Shown piece after piece: positions 27,527 to 36,786 of a DNA stretch of 64,000 bases. The stretch is from NCBI RefSeq assembly GCF_012843435.1, contig NZ_JABAFC010000020.1, positions 1-64,000 on the forward strand, read 5' to 3'. The DNA is from Psychrobacillus sp. BL-248-WT-3. GTDB lineage: Bacteria; Bacillota; Bacilli; Bacillales_A; Planococcaceae. How positions within the stretch are numbered: position 1 is the first letter of the stretch; each line of letters begins with the position of its first letter. Made by a program: the position numbers and the translations under genes. The notes under the pieces were generated by a model that was given only the letters and a program-made list of their open reading frames with translations, had not been told where the DNA came from and did not search any database.

Positions 27527-27553
27527 TGAAACTATTTAAGCGGTAGTTACGTA
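27527..27553 (+). promoter_or_regulatory. ECF-sigma-type promoter of the Ter operon
   Basis: TGAAAC (27527-27532), 17-base spacer, CGTA (27550-27553). This matches the -35/-10 pattern recognised by B. subtilis ECF factors such as SigW, SigM and SigX. The start codon of the first TerD gene is 37 bp further on. The homologous yceC operon of B. subtilis is known to be controlled by such factors. Confidence 0.7.
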
Positions 27554-27590
27554 AAATTAATTAAATAAAGAAATTTGGGGAGGTTTATCA

Positions 27591-28202
27591 ATGGCTATTA
27601 ATCTTGTAAAAGGACAAAAAATTGATCTTACTAAAGGTAGGTCTTCTTTAAAAAGTGTCATGGTTGGACTTGGATGGGATCCAGTAAGTCAAAAAAGCGG
27701 TGGGTTTTTAGGTAGTCTTTTTGGCGGTGGTTCTAGTGGCGCTGCTATAGACTGTGACGCTTCAGTTCTACTTTTAAACGAAAATGGAAAGTTATCTTCC
27801 AAACAACAATTAATATATTTTGGAAACAAAACTTCTAACAATGGCAGCGTGGTACATATGGGTGACAACCGTACCGGAGATGGTGACGGAGACGATGAGG
27901 TAATTAACGTAAACCTTAAATCAGTTGCAAGTTCTGTTCATAGACTTTTATTTGTCGTTAATATTTACCAAGCAAAACAACGAAAACAAGATTTTGGCTT
28001 GATAAAAAATGCATTTATTCGTTTAGTGGACAACGATACAAGACAAGAATTAGTACATTATAATCTTTCTGATAATTATTCTGGGAAAACTTCACTTTTC
28101 CTTGGGGAACTATATCGCGATGGTGAAGAGTGGAAATTCTCGGCTATTGGAGAAGGTACAGCAGACACTGATATTTCATCTATAGCAAACAAATACTTAT
28201 AA
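27591..28202 (+). CDS. TerD family stress protein (YceC-like)
   Basis: 203 residues. It opens with [16 protein letters not shown], the TerD start, and contains the calcium-binding loop [13 protein letters not shown] near residue 94. A Gly/Ser-rich insertion (about 38-53, [14 protein letters not shown]) distinguishes it from the two other TerD copies and is typical of YceC/TerZ-like members. TerD proteins are cytoplasmic, bind calcium and are linked to resistance to tellurite, phage and membrane or DNA damage. First gene of the nine-gene Ter operon; ribosome site GGGGAGG. Confidence 0.93.
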   Translation: MAINLVKGQKIDLTKGRSSLKSVMVGLGWDPVSQKSGGFLGSLFGGGSSGAAIDCDASVLLLNENGKLSSKQQLIYFGNKTSNNGSVVHMGDNRTGDGDGDDEVINVNLKSVASSVHRLLFVVNIYQAKQRKQDFGLIKNAFIRLVDNDTRQELVHYNLSDNYSGKTSLFLGELYRDGEEWKFSAIGEGTADTDISSIANKYL

Positions 28203-28218
28203 GGAGTGGGATATAAAC

Positions 28219-28794
28219 ATGGCTATTAATTTATCTAAAGGACAAAAGGTAGACTTAACTAAAGGTAATCCAGGGTTAACAAACATTATTGTAGGTCTAG
28301 GCTGGGATACAAACAAATATGACGGCAGAAACGACTTCGACCTTGACTCTTCCGTTTTCTTACTAAATAGCAGCGGAAAATGTGCATCTGAGGCTGATTT
28401 TATTTTTTATAACAATACTTCAGGTAGTAATGGAGCAGTTGTTCATACAGGAGATAATCGCACAGGCGAAGGAGATGGCGATGATGAGCAAGTTAATATA
28501 AACCTTGCAAACGTTACAAGTTCTATTGAAAAAATTGCTTTTAGCATTACTATTCACGATGCAGAAGCTAGAGGTCAAAACTTTGGTCAAGTAAATAATT
28601 CATACGTACGAATTATCAATGCAGACACTCAGGAAGAACTAATTCGCTACGATTTAGGAGAAGATTTCTCAATTGAAACAGCAGTAGTTGTAGGTGAATT
28701 GTATCGCCACAATAACGAGTGGAAATTTAATGCAATTGGTAGCGGCTACCAAGGTGGATTAGGAGCTTTAGTTTCTGACTTTGGCTTAAACTAG
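28219..28794 (+). CDS. TerD family stress protein (YceD-like)
   Basis: 191 residues, the standard TerD length. [20 protein letters not shown] start; acidic metal sites in [13 protein letters not shown] and [14 protein letters not shown]-terminal [20 protein letters not shown]. It follows the first TerD gene by 16 bp and is very similar to the third copy at 35999. A hairpin terminator lies directly after it and separates it from the enzymatic part of the operon. Confidence 0.94.
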   Translation: MAINLSKGQKVDLTKGNPGLTNIIVGLGWDTNKYDGRNDFDLDSSVFLLNSSGKCASEADFIFYNNTSGSNGAVVHTGDNRTGEGDGDDEQVNINLANVTSSIEKIAFSITIHDAEARGQNFGQVNNSYVRIINADTQEELIRYDLGEDFSIETAVVVGELYRHNNEWKFNAIGSGYQGGLGALVSDFGLN

Positions 28795-28808
28795 TTAAAT
28801 CTTTTCTA

Positions 28809-28838
28809 AAGCAAGGGTTTTCTCCTTGCTTTTTTTTT
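28809..28838 (+). terminator. Internal terminator in the Ter operon
   Basis: Arms AAGCAAGG and CCTTGCTT with a 7-base loop, then seven or more Ts. It lies between the second TerD gene and the aldolase gene, so it should lower downstream expression relative to the first two TerD genes. Confidence 0.88.
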
Positions 28839-28904
28839 ACAAAGAGTATATTTAATAGAACTTGGGTGACCTATAGCCCCTTCTTCTTTCAAGGAGTGAT
28901 TACC

Positions 28905-30002
28905 ATCAGACATTTTAAGGGTTTAAGTGAAAATGAAGTGAATAATTTTTTTCATCTACCTCCTAAAGAATTTTCAAAAACGACAGACAAGCTAAAATTG
29001 GGGATTGCTATGGGTGCCACTTTATATATTCCTGGCCTAATGAGTAATTTTTCTTCAAAACTAATCAAGAGATCTTTTGAAAATCTTACTAGTGTAATTA
29101 TGTGTTTAGAGGATTCTATTTCAGATAACGCGCTAACAGAAGCCGAAAACAATGTAGTAGAACAACTGCACACCTTAGCTGAAGCGATCAGCGCAAATGC
29201 TACCCTACAGTATGATTTGCCCCTCCTATTTATAAGAATTCGAAGCGTAGACCAGTTACAGAGAATTGCTAGTCAGTTAGGAAATGACTTAGACCTTATC
29301 ACGGGTATAGTCTTCCCTAAATGTAATTCTACTAATGCTAATGATTTCTTTTCATGCTTGGATTCCTTAAACCAAGCAAGATCCGTTACGCTATATGGTT
29401 TGCCTATTATTGAATCAAAAGAGATTATTTATAAAGAGTCTCGACAAGAGGAGCTCCAAAAGCTTTATAAGATTTTCTTGAATTACGAACGTCTCATATT
29501 AACCATTAGAGTTGGGGCAACAGACTTCTCTAGCCTTTTTAGCCTTAGACGGCCATATAATAGAACTGTTTACGAGCTACAATTAATTGGAGATTGTTTA
29601 ACAGAAATTCTAAACACTTTTAGACGCTATGAGGATAACTTTATAATTTCAGGTCCTGTATTTGAATACTTTGATGATAAAAGTAAGGACATCTTATGGG
29701 AAGAAGTTCAACTAGACCTTTTGAATGGATTTTACGGTAAAACGTGCATTCATCCAAGCCAAGTAGATATCGTTAATGCTGTCTATCCTGTTTCTAAGGA
29801 GACGTTTGACGACGCTAGCATGATCGTTGGAAACAGATATGGAAATAATGGAATTTTAAGTAGCCCTTCAAAAAATAAAATGAATGAGGTTAAACCTCAT
29901 TATAGTTGGGCTTTAAAAATACTGGCGCAAGCAGAAATATATGGGGTGCTAAATGAAAATGTTACCACACACGACTTTATTGGCTACATCAAGAACATAT
30001 AA
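28905..30002 (+). CDS. HpcH/HpaI (CitE-like) aldolase/lyase of the Ter operon
   Basis: 365 residues from the proposed start. The CitE/HpcH TIM-barrel pattern is visible: SVIMCLEDSIS (acidic metal ligand), LFIRIRSVDQ (substrate Arg), and KTCIHPSQVDIVNAVY near the C-terminus. It probably cleaves or forms a C-C bond of an oxo-acid or acyl compound. Start: AAGGAG (28891-28896) points to ATC at 28905, 8 bases away; the only canonical candidates are GTG at 28896, inside the ribosome site, and GTG at 28866, without one. CitE-like genes occur in predicted Ter-linked biosynthetic clusters. The next gene starts within its last 50 bp. Confidence 0.83.
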   Translation: MRHFKGLSENEVNNFFHLPPKEFSKTTDKLKLGIAMGATLYIPGLMSNFSSKLIKRSFENLTSVIMCLEDSISDNALTEAENNVVEQLHTLAEAISANATLQYDLPLLFIRIRSVDQLQRIASQLGNDLDLITGIVFPKCNSTNANDFFSCLDSLNQARSVTLYGLPIIESKEIIYKESRQEELQKLYKIFLNYERLILTIRVGATDFSSLFSLRRPYNRTVYELQLIGDCLTEILNTFRRYEDNFIISGPVFEYFDDKSKDILWEEVQLDLLNGFYGKTCIHPSQVDIVNAVYPVSKETFDDASMIVGNRYGNNGILSSPSKNKMNEVKPHYSWALKILAQAEIYGVLNENVTTHDFIGYIKNI

Positions 30003-31320
30003 TTTACATGGAAATTTAAAGCTAACCATTGATGTTCAAAATAATCCGTACAACCTTAATCCAGATAAGCTTTTTGAAATGGGAGTAAGAATAAATAAAA
30101 AAAGACAATTTCTCTTTATTAGTCGCCTGCTCGGGAAACACCTACCAGTAGACCCTTCTCTTTCACTAGGAACTGGGACTGTTCTTGCTTCTATGTTAAT
30201 GGAAAATGAAGGTTTACCTGCTCATCCACAGTTAATGGATATTATTCAAATGATTGATTCCGGCCAGTCAGACCGCACGCTTAGCCTTAGCTCTTTAAAA
30301 TATAAGGTTAAATTACCGTCTAATACTGTCTTTATAGGCTTCGCAGAAACTGCCACCGGTTTAGGTCATGCTGTTTTTAATCATTTTGATGAGGCTCAGT
30401 ACATTCATACTACGCGTGAAGAAATCATCAATCTCTCCCCTTCTTTTGTTTTTGAAGAAGAGCATTCTCATGCTACCTCTCACCGAGTATATGCTTCAGA
30501 GAACGTGTTAAAGGAAGCGGAAACGATTGTACTTATCGATGATGAAATAACCTCTGGCCTCACACTTTCCAATTTAATTATATCCTTAAACGAAAAGTTC
30601 CCAAAAAAGCAGTTTAAAATATTGTCTATTCTGGATTGGAGAAGTGTAGAAAATATAAACAACTTTACTGACTTAATGAAACAAAATGGGATTCATGCCG
30701 AAATAATCTCCATTCTTTCTGGTCAATTCACTCTACACAATACAGCTACCATCAAAGAGGAAGTCATACCTTACCTAAAAGGGGGAGAAGAAGTTCATGT
30801 GTCTTTAGAGGATGACATCCCCTCTCAGTGCACCACTCCCTATTTTAGCGAACATGCAATTTATAGCACTCTCACTGGTAGATTTGGCCTGACGAGTGAA
30901 AGCCATGCAGCAATGGACGACTGGATACATAAATTACTTGAAAAGCTGAAATTAGATAGGGATAAACCAACGCTTGTAATAGGCATAGGAGAAAACATAT
31001 ATATTCCAAGCCGTATTGCTCTCGCACTAGGTAAACATACCAAGATCCAAACAACGACTAGAAGCCCAATCTTTGCAAAAAATGAGGAACACTATCCAAT
31101 TAAAAGTAAGTGTAAATTTATTTTGCCTGATTCAAATGATGTTGAACAATACTTATATAACGTTGCAGAACATGAATTTGAACAAATCTTAGTAGTAGCA
31201 GAGTCTGTAAAAAATAAAGAAACCTGGTCTCCTTTACTAAGCTATTTGCACAGCAAAGGATTGGTCACATGGTTATCCCTTACATCGCCAGCTAACAGAG
31301 GGGGATTAGAGGATGCTTAA
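29953..31320 (+). CDS. Phosphoribosyltransferase with TRSP domain (Ter operon)
   Basis: 455 residues. The N-terminal two thirds is a PRTase with the PRPP-binding signature TIVLIDDEITSGLT near residue 195. A C-terminal TRSP-type domain begins around residue 280 (YSTLTGRFGLTSE) with VIGIGENIYIPSRIALAL near 345. PRTases transfer a ribose-5-phosphate from PRPP to a base or amine. In published comparative genomics, Ter-linked PRTases are proposed to build a nucleoside-like metabolite. The start overlaps the aldolase gene by 50 bp and the stop overlaps the next gene by 8 bp. Confidence 0.85.
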   Translation: MKMLPHTTLLATSRTYNLHGNLKLTIDVQNNPYNLNPDKLFEMGVRINKKRQFLFISRLLGKHLPVDPSLSLGTGTVLASMLMENEGLPAHPQLMDIIQMIDSGQSDRTLSLSSLKYKVKLPSNTVFIGFAETATGLGHAVFNHFDEAQYIHTTREEIINLSPSFVFEEEHSHATSHRVYASENVLKEAETIVLIDDEITSGLTLSNLIISLNEKFPKKQFKILSILDWRSVENINNFTDLMKQNGIHAEIISILSGQFTLHNTATIKEEVIPYLKGGEEVHVSLEDDIPSQCTTPYFSEHAIYSTLTGRFGLTSESHAAMDDWIHKLLEKLKLDRDKPTLVIGIGENIYIPSRIALALGKHTKIQTTTRSPIFAKNEEHYPIKSKCKFILPDSNDVEQYLYNVAEHEFEQILVVAESVKNKETWSPLLSYLHSKGLVTWLSLTSPANRGGLEDA

Positions 31321-32422
31321 GACTGATCACTTAGTTAAAACTAGTTACTCACCAGAAGACATTACCTTCTTACTAAAGGATATGTCCAAAATTCAAATTG
31401 AATCGAACATAGATAATCGAGAAAAGGCATTTTCTTTAGGGCATCATTACTCTGAGTCCTTACCTATAGAATATCGACCCTCTCCAGAGTATCTACGTCT
31501 ATACAATCAGGCTATGAACCAGCTTTCTAGCTATATAGCTCAATTAGTAGGCATTGTCACTAGACGCGTCCACAAATATGCAGGAACGGATCAAGTCGTC
31601 ATCATTTCCTTGGCACGCGCAGGAAGCCCAGTAGGAATTTTAATGAGAAGATATGCTCGTACTTTTTTAGGCTTAGACTGGCCACATTTTAGCGTATCCA
31701 TCTTAAGAGGAAAAGGGATTGACGAAAATGCTATAAAAACAGTGCGTGATCTATACCCGAACCATCATTTACAATTTGTAGATGGTTGGACAGGAAAAGG
31801 TGCCATTCAAAAAGAGTTGACCAAATCCGTTCAACAATTGAATGAACAAGGTCTTCACTTAAACGATGACCTTGCAGTCCTTTCCGATCCTGGTGGATGT
31901 GCAACGTTATATAGCACAAGAGAAGATATTCTAATACCTAATGCCTTTTTAAATTCTACAGTATCTGGCTTAATCAGTAGAACTATTCTAAATAACGCCT
32001 ATCAGTCACCAGAGGATTTTCATGGGGCCAAGTATTACGCGGAGCTTGAGGATGAGGATGTTTCCAACTCTTTTGTCGATCAAATAACTGCTCATTTTTC
32101 TACTGAAGAGGAAAATATCCTAAAGCAGTTCAATGAATTCCCTATTAAGAACGAAAGAACCTGGTCAGGCATGCAGGTAGCTCAAGAAATCGCACACAAA
32201 TATTACAAAAACTCTGACCTCACCAAAGTAAAGCCTAGTATTGGGGAAACGACTAGAACGTTATTAAGAAGGAAACCTCATAAAATTCTCTTAAGAGATG
32301 AAAATGAGGAAGCTGTTAAGCATATTTTAAGCTTATGCCAAGAAAAAAATATACCTATTGAAATAATCCCTGACCTTTATTACCGTGCTATTGGGCTTAT
32401 AGAATCGGAGGAATTAATATGA
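31313..32422 (+). CDS. PRTase-like StiP family protein with PELOTA-like C-terminus
   Basis: 369 residues. The StiP/PRTase domain (about 40-280) contains VVIISLARAGSPVGILMRRY and LAVLSDPGGCATLY. The C-terminal part (about 290-365, KPHKILLRDENEEAVKHILSLCQEKNIPIEIIP) resembles a PELOTA RNA-binding domain. StiP is often labelled a cysteine protease; a PRTase reading fits the operon better. It could act on a base attached to RNA or on a free nucleotide. The 4-bp overlap with the downstream HAD gene (ATGA) shows tight coupling. Confidence 0.82.
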   Translation: MLKTDHLVKTSYSPEDITFLLKDMSKIQIESNIDNREKAFSLGHHYSESLPIEYRPSPEYLRLYNQAMNQLSSYIAQLVGIVTRRVHKYAGTDQVVIISLARAGSPVGILMRRYARTFLGLDWPHFSVSILRGKGIDENAIKTVRDLYPNHHLQFVDGWTGKGAIQKELTKSVQQLNEQGLHLNDDLAVLSDPGGCATLYSTREDILIPNAFLNSTVSGLISRTILNNAYQSPEDFHGAKYYAELEDEDVSNSFVDQITAHFSTEEENILKQFNEFPIKNERTWSGMQVAQEIAHKYYKNSDLTKVKPSIGETTRTLLRRKPHKILLRDENEEAVKHILSLCQEKNIPIEIIPDLYYRAIGLIESEELI

Positions 32423-33234
32423 CTATTCTATTTGCGAGTGATTTAGATCGAACACTCATATATAGTAAAAAATCTAGAGGTCTCGAAGTAAGTGAACAGG
32501 ATCTAGCCATAGTAGAGTGGCGTGAGAACAATCCGACAGCATTCATGACCAAGGAAGGACTAGAAATTTTTAAAGAACTCTCCTCTTCCATTGAATTTTT
32601 GCCAGTCACAACTAGAACTAGTAAACAATATGAACGCTTGTTTAGATTGTATAATCCTCAGGAGAAGCCAACATACTCCATTGTCTCCAATGGAGCTGTA
32701 ATATTAGAAAATGGTAAACCTATTCCGGAATGGTCTGATAAAATAGAGGTACAGCTTGAGAACGACTGTACCTCTGTCTCTCACGTACTTTCACAGATTG
32801 AACCTTATATTCAAAGAGGCTCCGTCTTAAAATCCTTACAGGCAGAGAACTGGTTTGTGTATATGATTATAGATGAGGAGAGATTTACAGTTGAGGACTT
32901 GGAAGACCTATCCCAACTCTTTTACAAGCAAGGCTTCACCTTGTCTAAACAAGGAAGAAAGTTGTACGTAATGCCTAATTGTATTAACAAGTCTCTCGCT
33001 CTTGAGTTTGTAGCTGATCGAGTAGAGGCAGAAACAGTAATTGCAGCAGGTGATTCATTATTAGATTTAGATATGGTTTTAAGTGCTGATTACGGTTTCA
33101 TCCCTCAGCATGGAGAAGTTATATTAAATAATTCGCACCTCCCATCTCACGTCCAAGTAACCGATCAAACTGGTGTATTGGCAGGTGAGGAAATAATAAA
33201 AAAAGTTCATAATATTTGTTATAATATGTATTAA
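32419..33234 (+). CDS. HAD family phosphatase (Ter operon)
   Basis: 271 residues. HAD motif I FASDLDRTLIY near residue 4; motif II in PVTTRT near 62; the Lys region around KQGRKLYVMPNCINKSLAL; motif III/IV AAGDSLLDLDMVLSADYGFIPQHGE near 212. A C2-type cap between motifs II and III is likely. It is predicted to remove phosphate from the product of the two PRTase-like enzymes, giving a nucleoside-like compound. That step order is inference. It overlaps the previous gene by 4 bp. Confidence 0.85.
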   Translation: MTILFASDLDRTLIYSKKSRGLEVSEQDLAIVEWRENNPTAFMTKEGLEIFKELSSSIEFLPVTTRTSKQYERLFRLYNPQEKPTYSIVSNGAVILENGKPIPEWSDKIEVQLENDCTSVSHVLSQIEPYIQRGSVLKSLQAENWFVYMIIDEERFTVEDLEDLSQLFYKQGFTLSKQGRKLYVMPNCINKSLALEFVADRVEAETVIAAGDSLLDLDMVLSADYGFIPQHGEVILNNSHLPSHVQVTDQTGVLAGEEIIKKVHNICYNMY

Positions 33235-33249
33235 CAGGAGGTAAAACCC

Positions 33250-34863
33250 ATGGTGAAGTTAAATCCAATAAGGATGCAGTCGTGGGATTCATCTAACATT
33301 GGGAAATGGCTAAAAAACTCTTTAGAAGACCCTAGCATAGTGACAGTCGATCAAGATAGCCTGACATATCCCCAGTTATTATGCCAATTTATTGGTGTTT
33401 CTATGGATGAAGATGAGTATTTTACTATTTTGCATACACAATTAAATGATTCTGATGGTAAGCTGATTAATCTTACTAATTCTCTTAATAAAAATATTGC
33501 ACCTGATAAACTACGTGCTATTAATCAGCTTTTTGAAATACATCGGCAGGAAAAAGGACTGTCTCCTAATCGAATGGTTGCCTTTTTGGAAGGTCATTTT
33601 TTACTCCCAAAACTCAATGATACCGATTTAAATAGACGTATAAGGATTGTTTTAATCGATTTATTAAAACAGCTCCAATCTAACTATGTTGAAGGGACAC
33701 AGCACCATGAGTATCGACGGATAACGATTGATATGATTAAATGGATATTCAATCATGTCGAGCCTGTTTTAGAAAAATTAGACTTTCAAACTGGTCTGCC
33801 CGGCTTCCTCTGGTACGGTGATGCTACTCCTAGTGAGAGATGGTTTCTAAAGTTTTTAGGAGCTTATGGATTTCATATCGTCATATTTAATCCCTGCGAT
33901 GAATCCTGGCCAATGCAAATGCTTGGAATAGATGAGGAACATTCCTTTAAATTTCCCAAAATAGCAAGCAAGCCAAGTGAATTTCCAAATGAGATGCCTA
34001 AAATTGCTGGTACAGTTGCTTTTAGAGCTACTCAAGAAATAAATGAACTCTTGCATCACGATGATTCAGGTCTTTATAAGCCTTTTCAATTTAAATCATA
34101 TTCCATAAATTCCTTAAGGTTAAAAACCACCGAGGATGAAGCATTCTTAATAGCTAAAGAACGTGCAATGATTCGTCCTCACTTTCAAGTAAGCAGTCAG
34201 CAAGTAACTATTCCCGTCGTTTTTGCTAAATACATGGGAATAGACCGCAATCGAAAGCGTTTTTGGAACAACGTGCATTCCTTAACCTCTCGAGAGGATA
34301 CCCATGTGATTCGTCAATTCCCATTTACTAAGGAACAAAAGGCAAATCCAGTTTTTCATTATCGAAATGCTTTAAACTCTGACGGAATGTTAGATCCTGA
34401 GATTATGAAATCTTCTAATTGGTGGTCTTATGGTAAGCTACCTTCAGGTACACAAACAGCGATAGGTGAAGCCATTGCTAAGCATGTGCGTGATCCCATT
34501 CTTATTCCTCAGGGAAACGAAACACATGAGGAATTACAATTATATGCGTTCTCTCAATCCATGTTTATACCTGATTTTGTTATACGTCTGTTTCAAACGT
34601 TTGATTACCCTCAATATGTTCCAACTATCTTCCTTTATAATGAAGAAAAGGGACCCGAGTTGAGTAGAGCAGATGCAAACGCTCTATGCATCATGCATCA
34701 TCTTGGTTTAGATATTATATTGGTAAATCCGCAAGGACATTTGGATATAGAAAAATGGGTTCAAGAAGGAATGTTTGATCTGCACTGGATGGATGATAGA
34801 TCCTTCAATGAGCCTTTTAAAGAAGAGAATGTAGTAAGTAAGATTTTTAAAAAATTTAGATGA
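33250..34863 (+). CDS. yceG: YceG family protein
   Basis: 537 residues, identical in length to B. subtilis YceG as I recall it. It has two similar-looking halves, each with hydrophobic strands and acidic patches (HIVIFNPCDESWPMQMLG near 215 and LDIILVNPQGHLDIEKW near 495), but no catalytic motif I can name. The family occurs with TerD and TelA genes and has no established biochemical function. Ribosome site AGGAGG precedes the ATG, 15 bp after the HAD gene. Not to be confused with the unrelated MltG/YceG endolytic transglycosylase. Confidence 0.85.
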   Translation: MVKLNPIRMQSWDSSNIGKWLKNSLEDPSIVTVDQDSLTYPQLLCQFIGVSMDEDEYFTILHTQLNDSDGKLINLTNSLNKNIAPDKLRAINQLFEIHRQEKGLSPNRMVAFLEGHFLLPKLNDTDLNRRIRIVLIDLLKQLQSNYVEGTQHHEYRRITIDMIKWIFNHVEPVLEKLDFQTGLPGFLWYGDATPSERWFLKFLGAYGFHIVIFNPCDESWPMQMLGIDEEHSFKFPKIASKPSEFPNEMPKIAGTVAFRATQEINELLHHDDSGLYKPFQFKSYSINSLRLKTTEDEAFLIAKERAMIRPHFQVSSQQVTIPVVFAKYMGIDRNRKRFWNNVHSLTSREDTHVIRQFPFTKEQKANPVFHYRNALNSDGMLDPEIMKSSNWWSYGKLPSGTQTAIGEAIAKHVRDPILIPQGNETHEELQLYAFSQSMFIPDFVIRLFQTFDYPQYVPTIFLYNEEKGPELSRADANALCIMHHLGLDIILVNPQGHLDIEKWVQEGMFDLHWMDDRSFNEPFKEENVVSKIFKKFR

Positions 34864-34881
34864 TATAGGGGTTGAAGTAGT

Positions 34882-35958
34882 TTGGAACTAGAAAAATTAG
34901 AAATGGACCAAAAGGAACAGCTTTTAGAGGAAAGCAATGAACTCAAAACACAATTGAAGAGAGATCCTCAGGTTTTACAATTGGTTGCGAAAATTGATCC
35001 TAAAAACCAAGTAGAGTTGTTAGAGTTTGGTCGCGAGCCAGCAAACGAAATCTCTGCTTTTACAGGAAGAATTTTAAACACAATAAAATCTAGTAGTATG
35101 GAAGAATCCAGCGAGCTTTTAAAACAGCTTGGTAAAATTATGGATAAGTTCGATAAAAAAGATTTTGTAGAAAAGCCATCTCTATTGAGCAAGGTGTTCA
35201 AAAAGGGTGAGAAGCTAATTGAAAAGCTCTTCAATAAGTATCAAACAATGGGGAAAGAAATAGACAAAGTCTTCATTGAAATTACGAAATATGAAAAAGA
35301 GATGAAAGCTTCTACTCAAACGTTAGAAGAACTCTACGATAAAAACTTCACTTATTTCATGGAGCTAGAGAAATATATTGTTGCAGGTGAATTAAAGCTT
35401 AACCAGTTACGCCAGCAGCTCCCTGCCCTACAGGAAAAAGCAGAGAGAGGCGATCAGCTTGTTTTAATGGATTTAAATTCCCTTCAAAATGCCATTGAGC
35501 TACTAGATCAAAGAATTTATGACTTAGAAATGGCTAAACAAGTTGCCTATCAGTCTGCCCCTCAAATCCGAATGCTGCAACGAGGTAATACCAAGCTTAT
35601 AGGGAAGATTAACTCTGCATTTGTGACTACCATTCCTATATTTAAAACTGGTCTAATCAATGCTATTTCTGCCAAACGACAAAACTTGGTTGCCCAATCG
35701 ATGAGTGAATTAGACCGTCGAACAAACGAAATGCTGTTAAGAAATGCGAATGACATTTCTAGGCAAAGTGTAGATATCGCCAGAATGTCAGGTCAGCCTA
35801 GTATTAAAATTGAAACGATTGAGCAAACGTGGGAAACGATTATGCGTGGGATGAACGAAACAAAGGCGATTGAAGATGAAAACCGTAAAATGAGAGAACA
35901 AGGTCGTCTTCGATTAGAAGAGCTTCAAAAGAAATATGAAGATGGTCAAAGAAAATAA
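34882..35958 (+). CDS. TelA/YceH family toxic-anion resistance protein
   Basis: 358 residues, almost entirely helical and rich in Lys/Glu/Gln, the TelA pattern. It includes YMELEKYIVAGELKLNQLRQQLPAL (near 155) and a C-terminal coiled coil (KMREQGRLRLEELQKKYEDG). TelA proteins give resistance to tellurite and some antimicrobials by an unknown mechanism. In B. subtilis the equivalent pair is yceG-yceH. The start is TTG at 34882 with a weak GGGG upstream; ATG at 34903 (MDQKEQ) is an alternative. Confidence 0.88.
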   Translation: MELEKLEMDQKEQLLEESNELKTQLKRDPQVLQLVAKIDPKNQVELLEFGREPANEISAFTGRILNTIKSSSMEESSELLKQLGKIMDKFDKKDFVEKPSLLSKVFKKGEKLIEKLFNKYQTMGKEIDKVFIEITKYEKEMKASTQTLEELYDKNFTYFMELEKYIVAGELKLNQLRQQLPALQEKAERGDQLVLMDLNSLQNAIELLDQRIYDLEMAKQVAYQSAPQIRMLQRGNTKLIGKINSAFVTTIPIFKTGLINAISAKRQNLVAQSMSELDRRTNEMLLRNANDISRQSVDIARMSGQPSIKIETIEQTWETIMRGMNETKAIEDENRKMREQGRLRLEELQKKYEDGQRK

Positions 35959-35998
35959 ACACTTACTCAGTACTCACTAATTTAAAGGAGGAATTGAA

Positions 35999-36577
35999 AT
36001 GTCAGTTATTAACCTATCTAAAGGACAAAAGATTGATCTTACAAAAACGAATCCTGGATTAACAAAAATTATGGTTGGATTAGGTTGGGATACAAATCGC
36101 TATAGTGGTGGTCATGACTTTGATTTAGACGCCTCTGCTTTCTTAGTTGATTCAAATGGAAAGGCACTAAGCGATAAAAGTTTCATCTTCTATAACAATC
36201 TTCAAAGTGAGGATGGCTCAGTTGTTCATACTGGAGATAATCGCACAGGTGATGGCGATGGTGACGATGAGCAATTGTTAGTGAACCTTCAACAAGTCCC
36301 TAGCGGTGTGCATAGAGTAGTTTTTACCGTTACTATTCATGATGCAGAGGCTAGGAATCAGAACTTTGGTCAGGTTTCTAATGCCTTTATCCGGATTGTA
36401 AATGACGAGACGCATGAAGAAATAGTTCGATACGATTTGGGAGAGGACTTTTCCATTGAAACGGCACTTGTTGTTGGTGAGATATACAGACACGGAAATG
36501 AGTGGAAGTTTAACGCAATTGGGAGCGGTTTCCAAGGTGGCTTAGCCTCTTTAATAACGGAATTTGGTCTTAGCTAA
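35999..36577 (+). CDS. TerD family stress protein (third copy)
   Basis: 192 residues, closest to the TerD at 28219. [19 protein letters not shown] start, [13 protein letters not shown] and [14 protein letters not shown] acidic sites, and C-terminal [18 protein letters not shown]. The last gene of the Ter operon, 40 bp after telA, with its own strong AAAGGAGG site and a terminator about 70 bp downstream. No TerC gene is present in the operon, whereas B. subtilis has yceF. Confidence 0.94.
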   Translation: MSVINLSKGQKIDLTKTNPGLTKIMVGLGWDTNRYSGGHDFDLDASAFLVDSNGKALSDKSFIFYNNLQSEDGSVVHTGDNRTGDGDGDDEQLLVNLQQVPSGVHRVVFTVTIHDAEARNQNFGQVSNAFIRIVNDETHEEIVRYDLGEDFSIETALVVGEIYRHGNEWKFNAIGSGFQGGLASLITEFGLS

Positions 36578-36646
36578 GCAATTTAATAAGTGCATGACAA
36601 GCTTACAAGAAAGATTGAACTTTATATCTCAAGCCCGCACAGTAAA

Positions 36647-36690
36647 GGAAATCTCTCGAGTTCATATGAAACTTGGGAGATTTCTATTTT
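36647..36690 (+). terminator. Terminator of the Ter operon
   Basis: Long imperfect stem GGAAATCTC...GAGATTTC with an inner AGTT/AACT pairing, followed by TATTTTG. Confidence 0.75.
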
Positions 36691-36786
36691 GAGCCATTAA
36701 ATTCCTGATATATATGTTTAGATGTCTACTTTGCATACTAATCTACCACCGTTCCAGAAAGAGATTCATGAGAAAGGAGTTCAACT

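Noticed and set aside
31313-32422. Calling this gene a cysteine protease
   Set aside because: The StiP label exists, but the PRTase-like core, PELOTA-like tail and operon context point to nucleotide chemistry.
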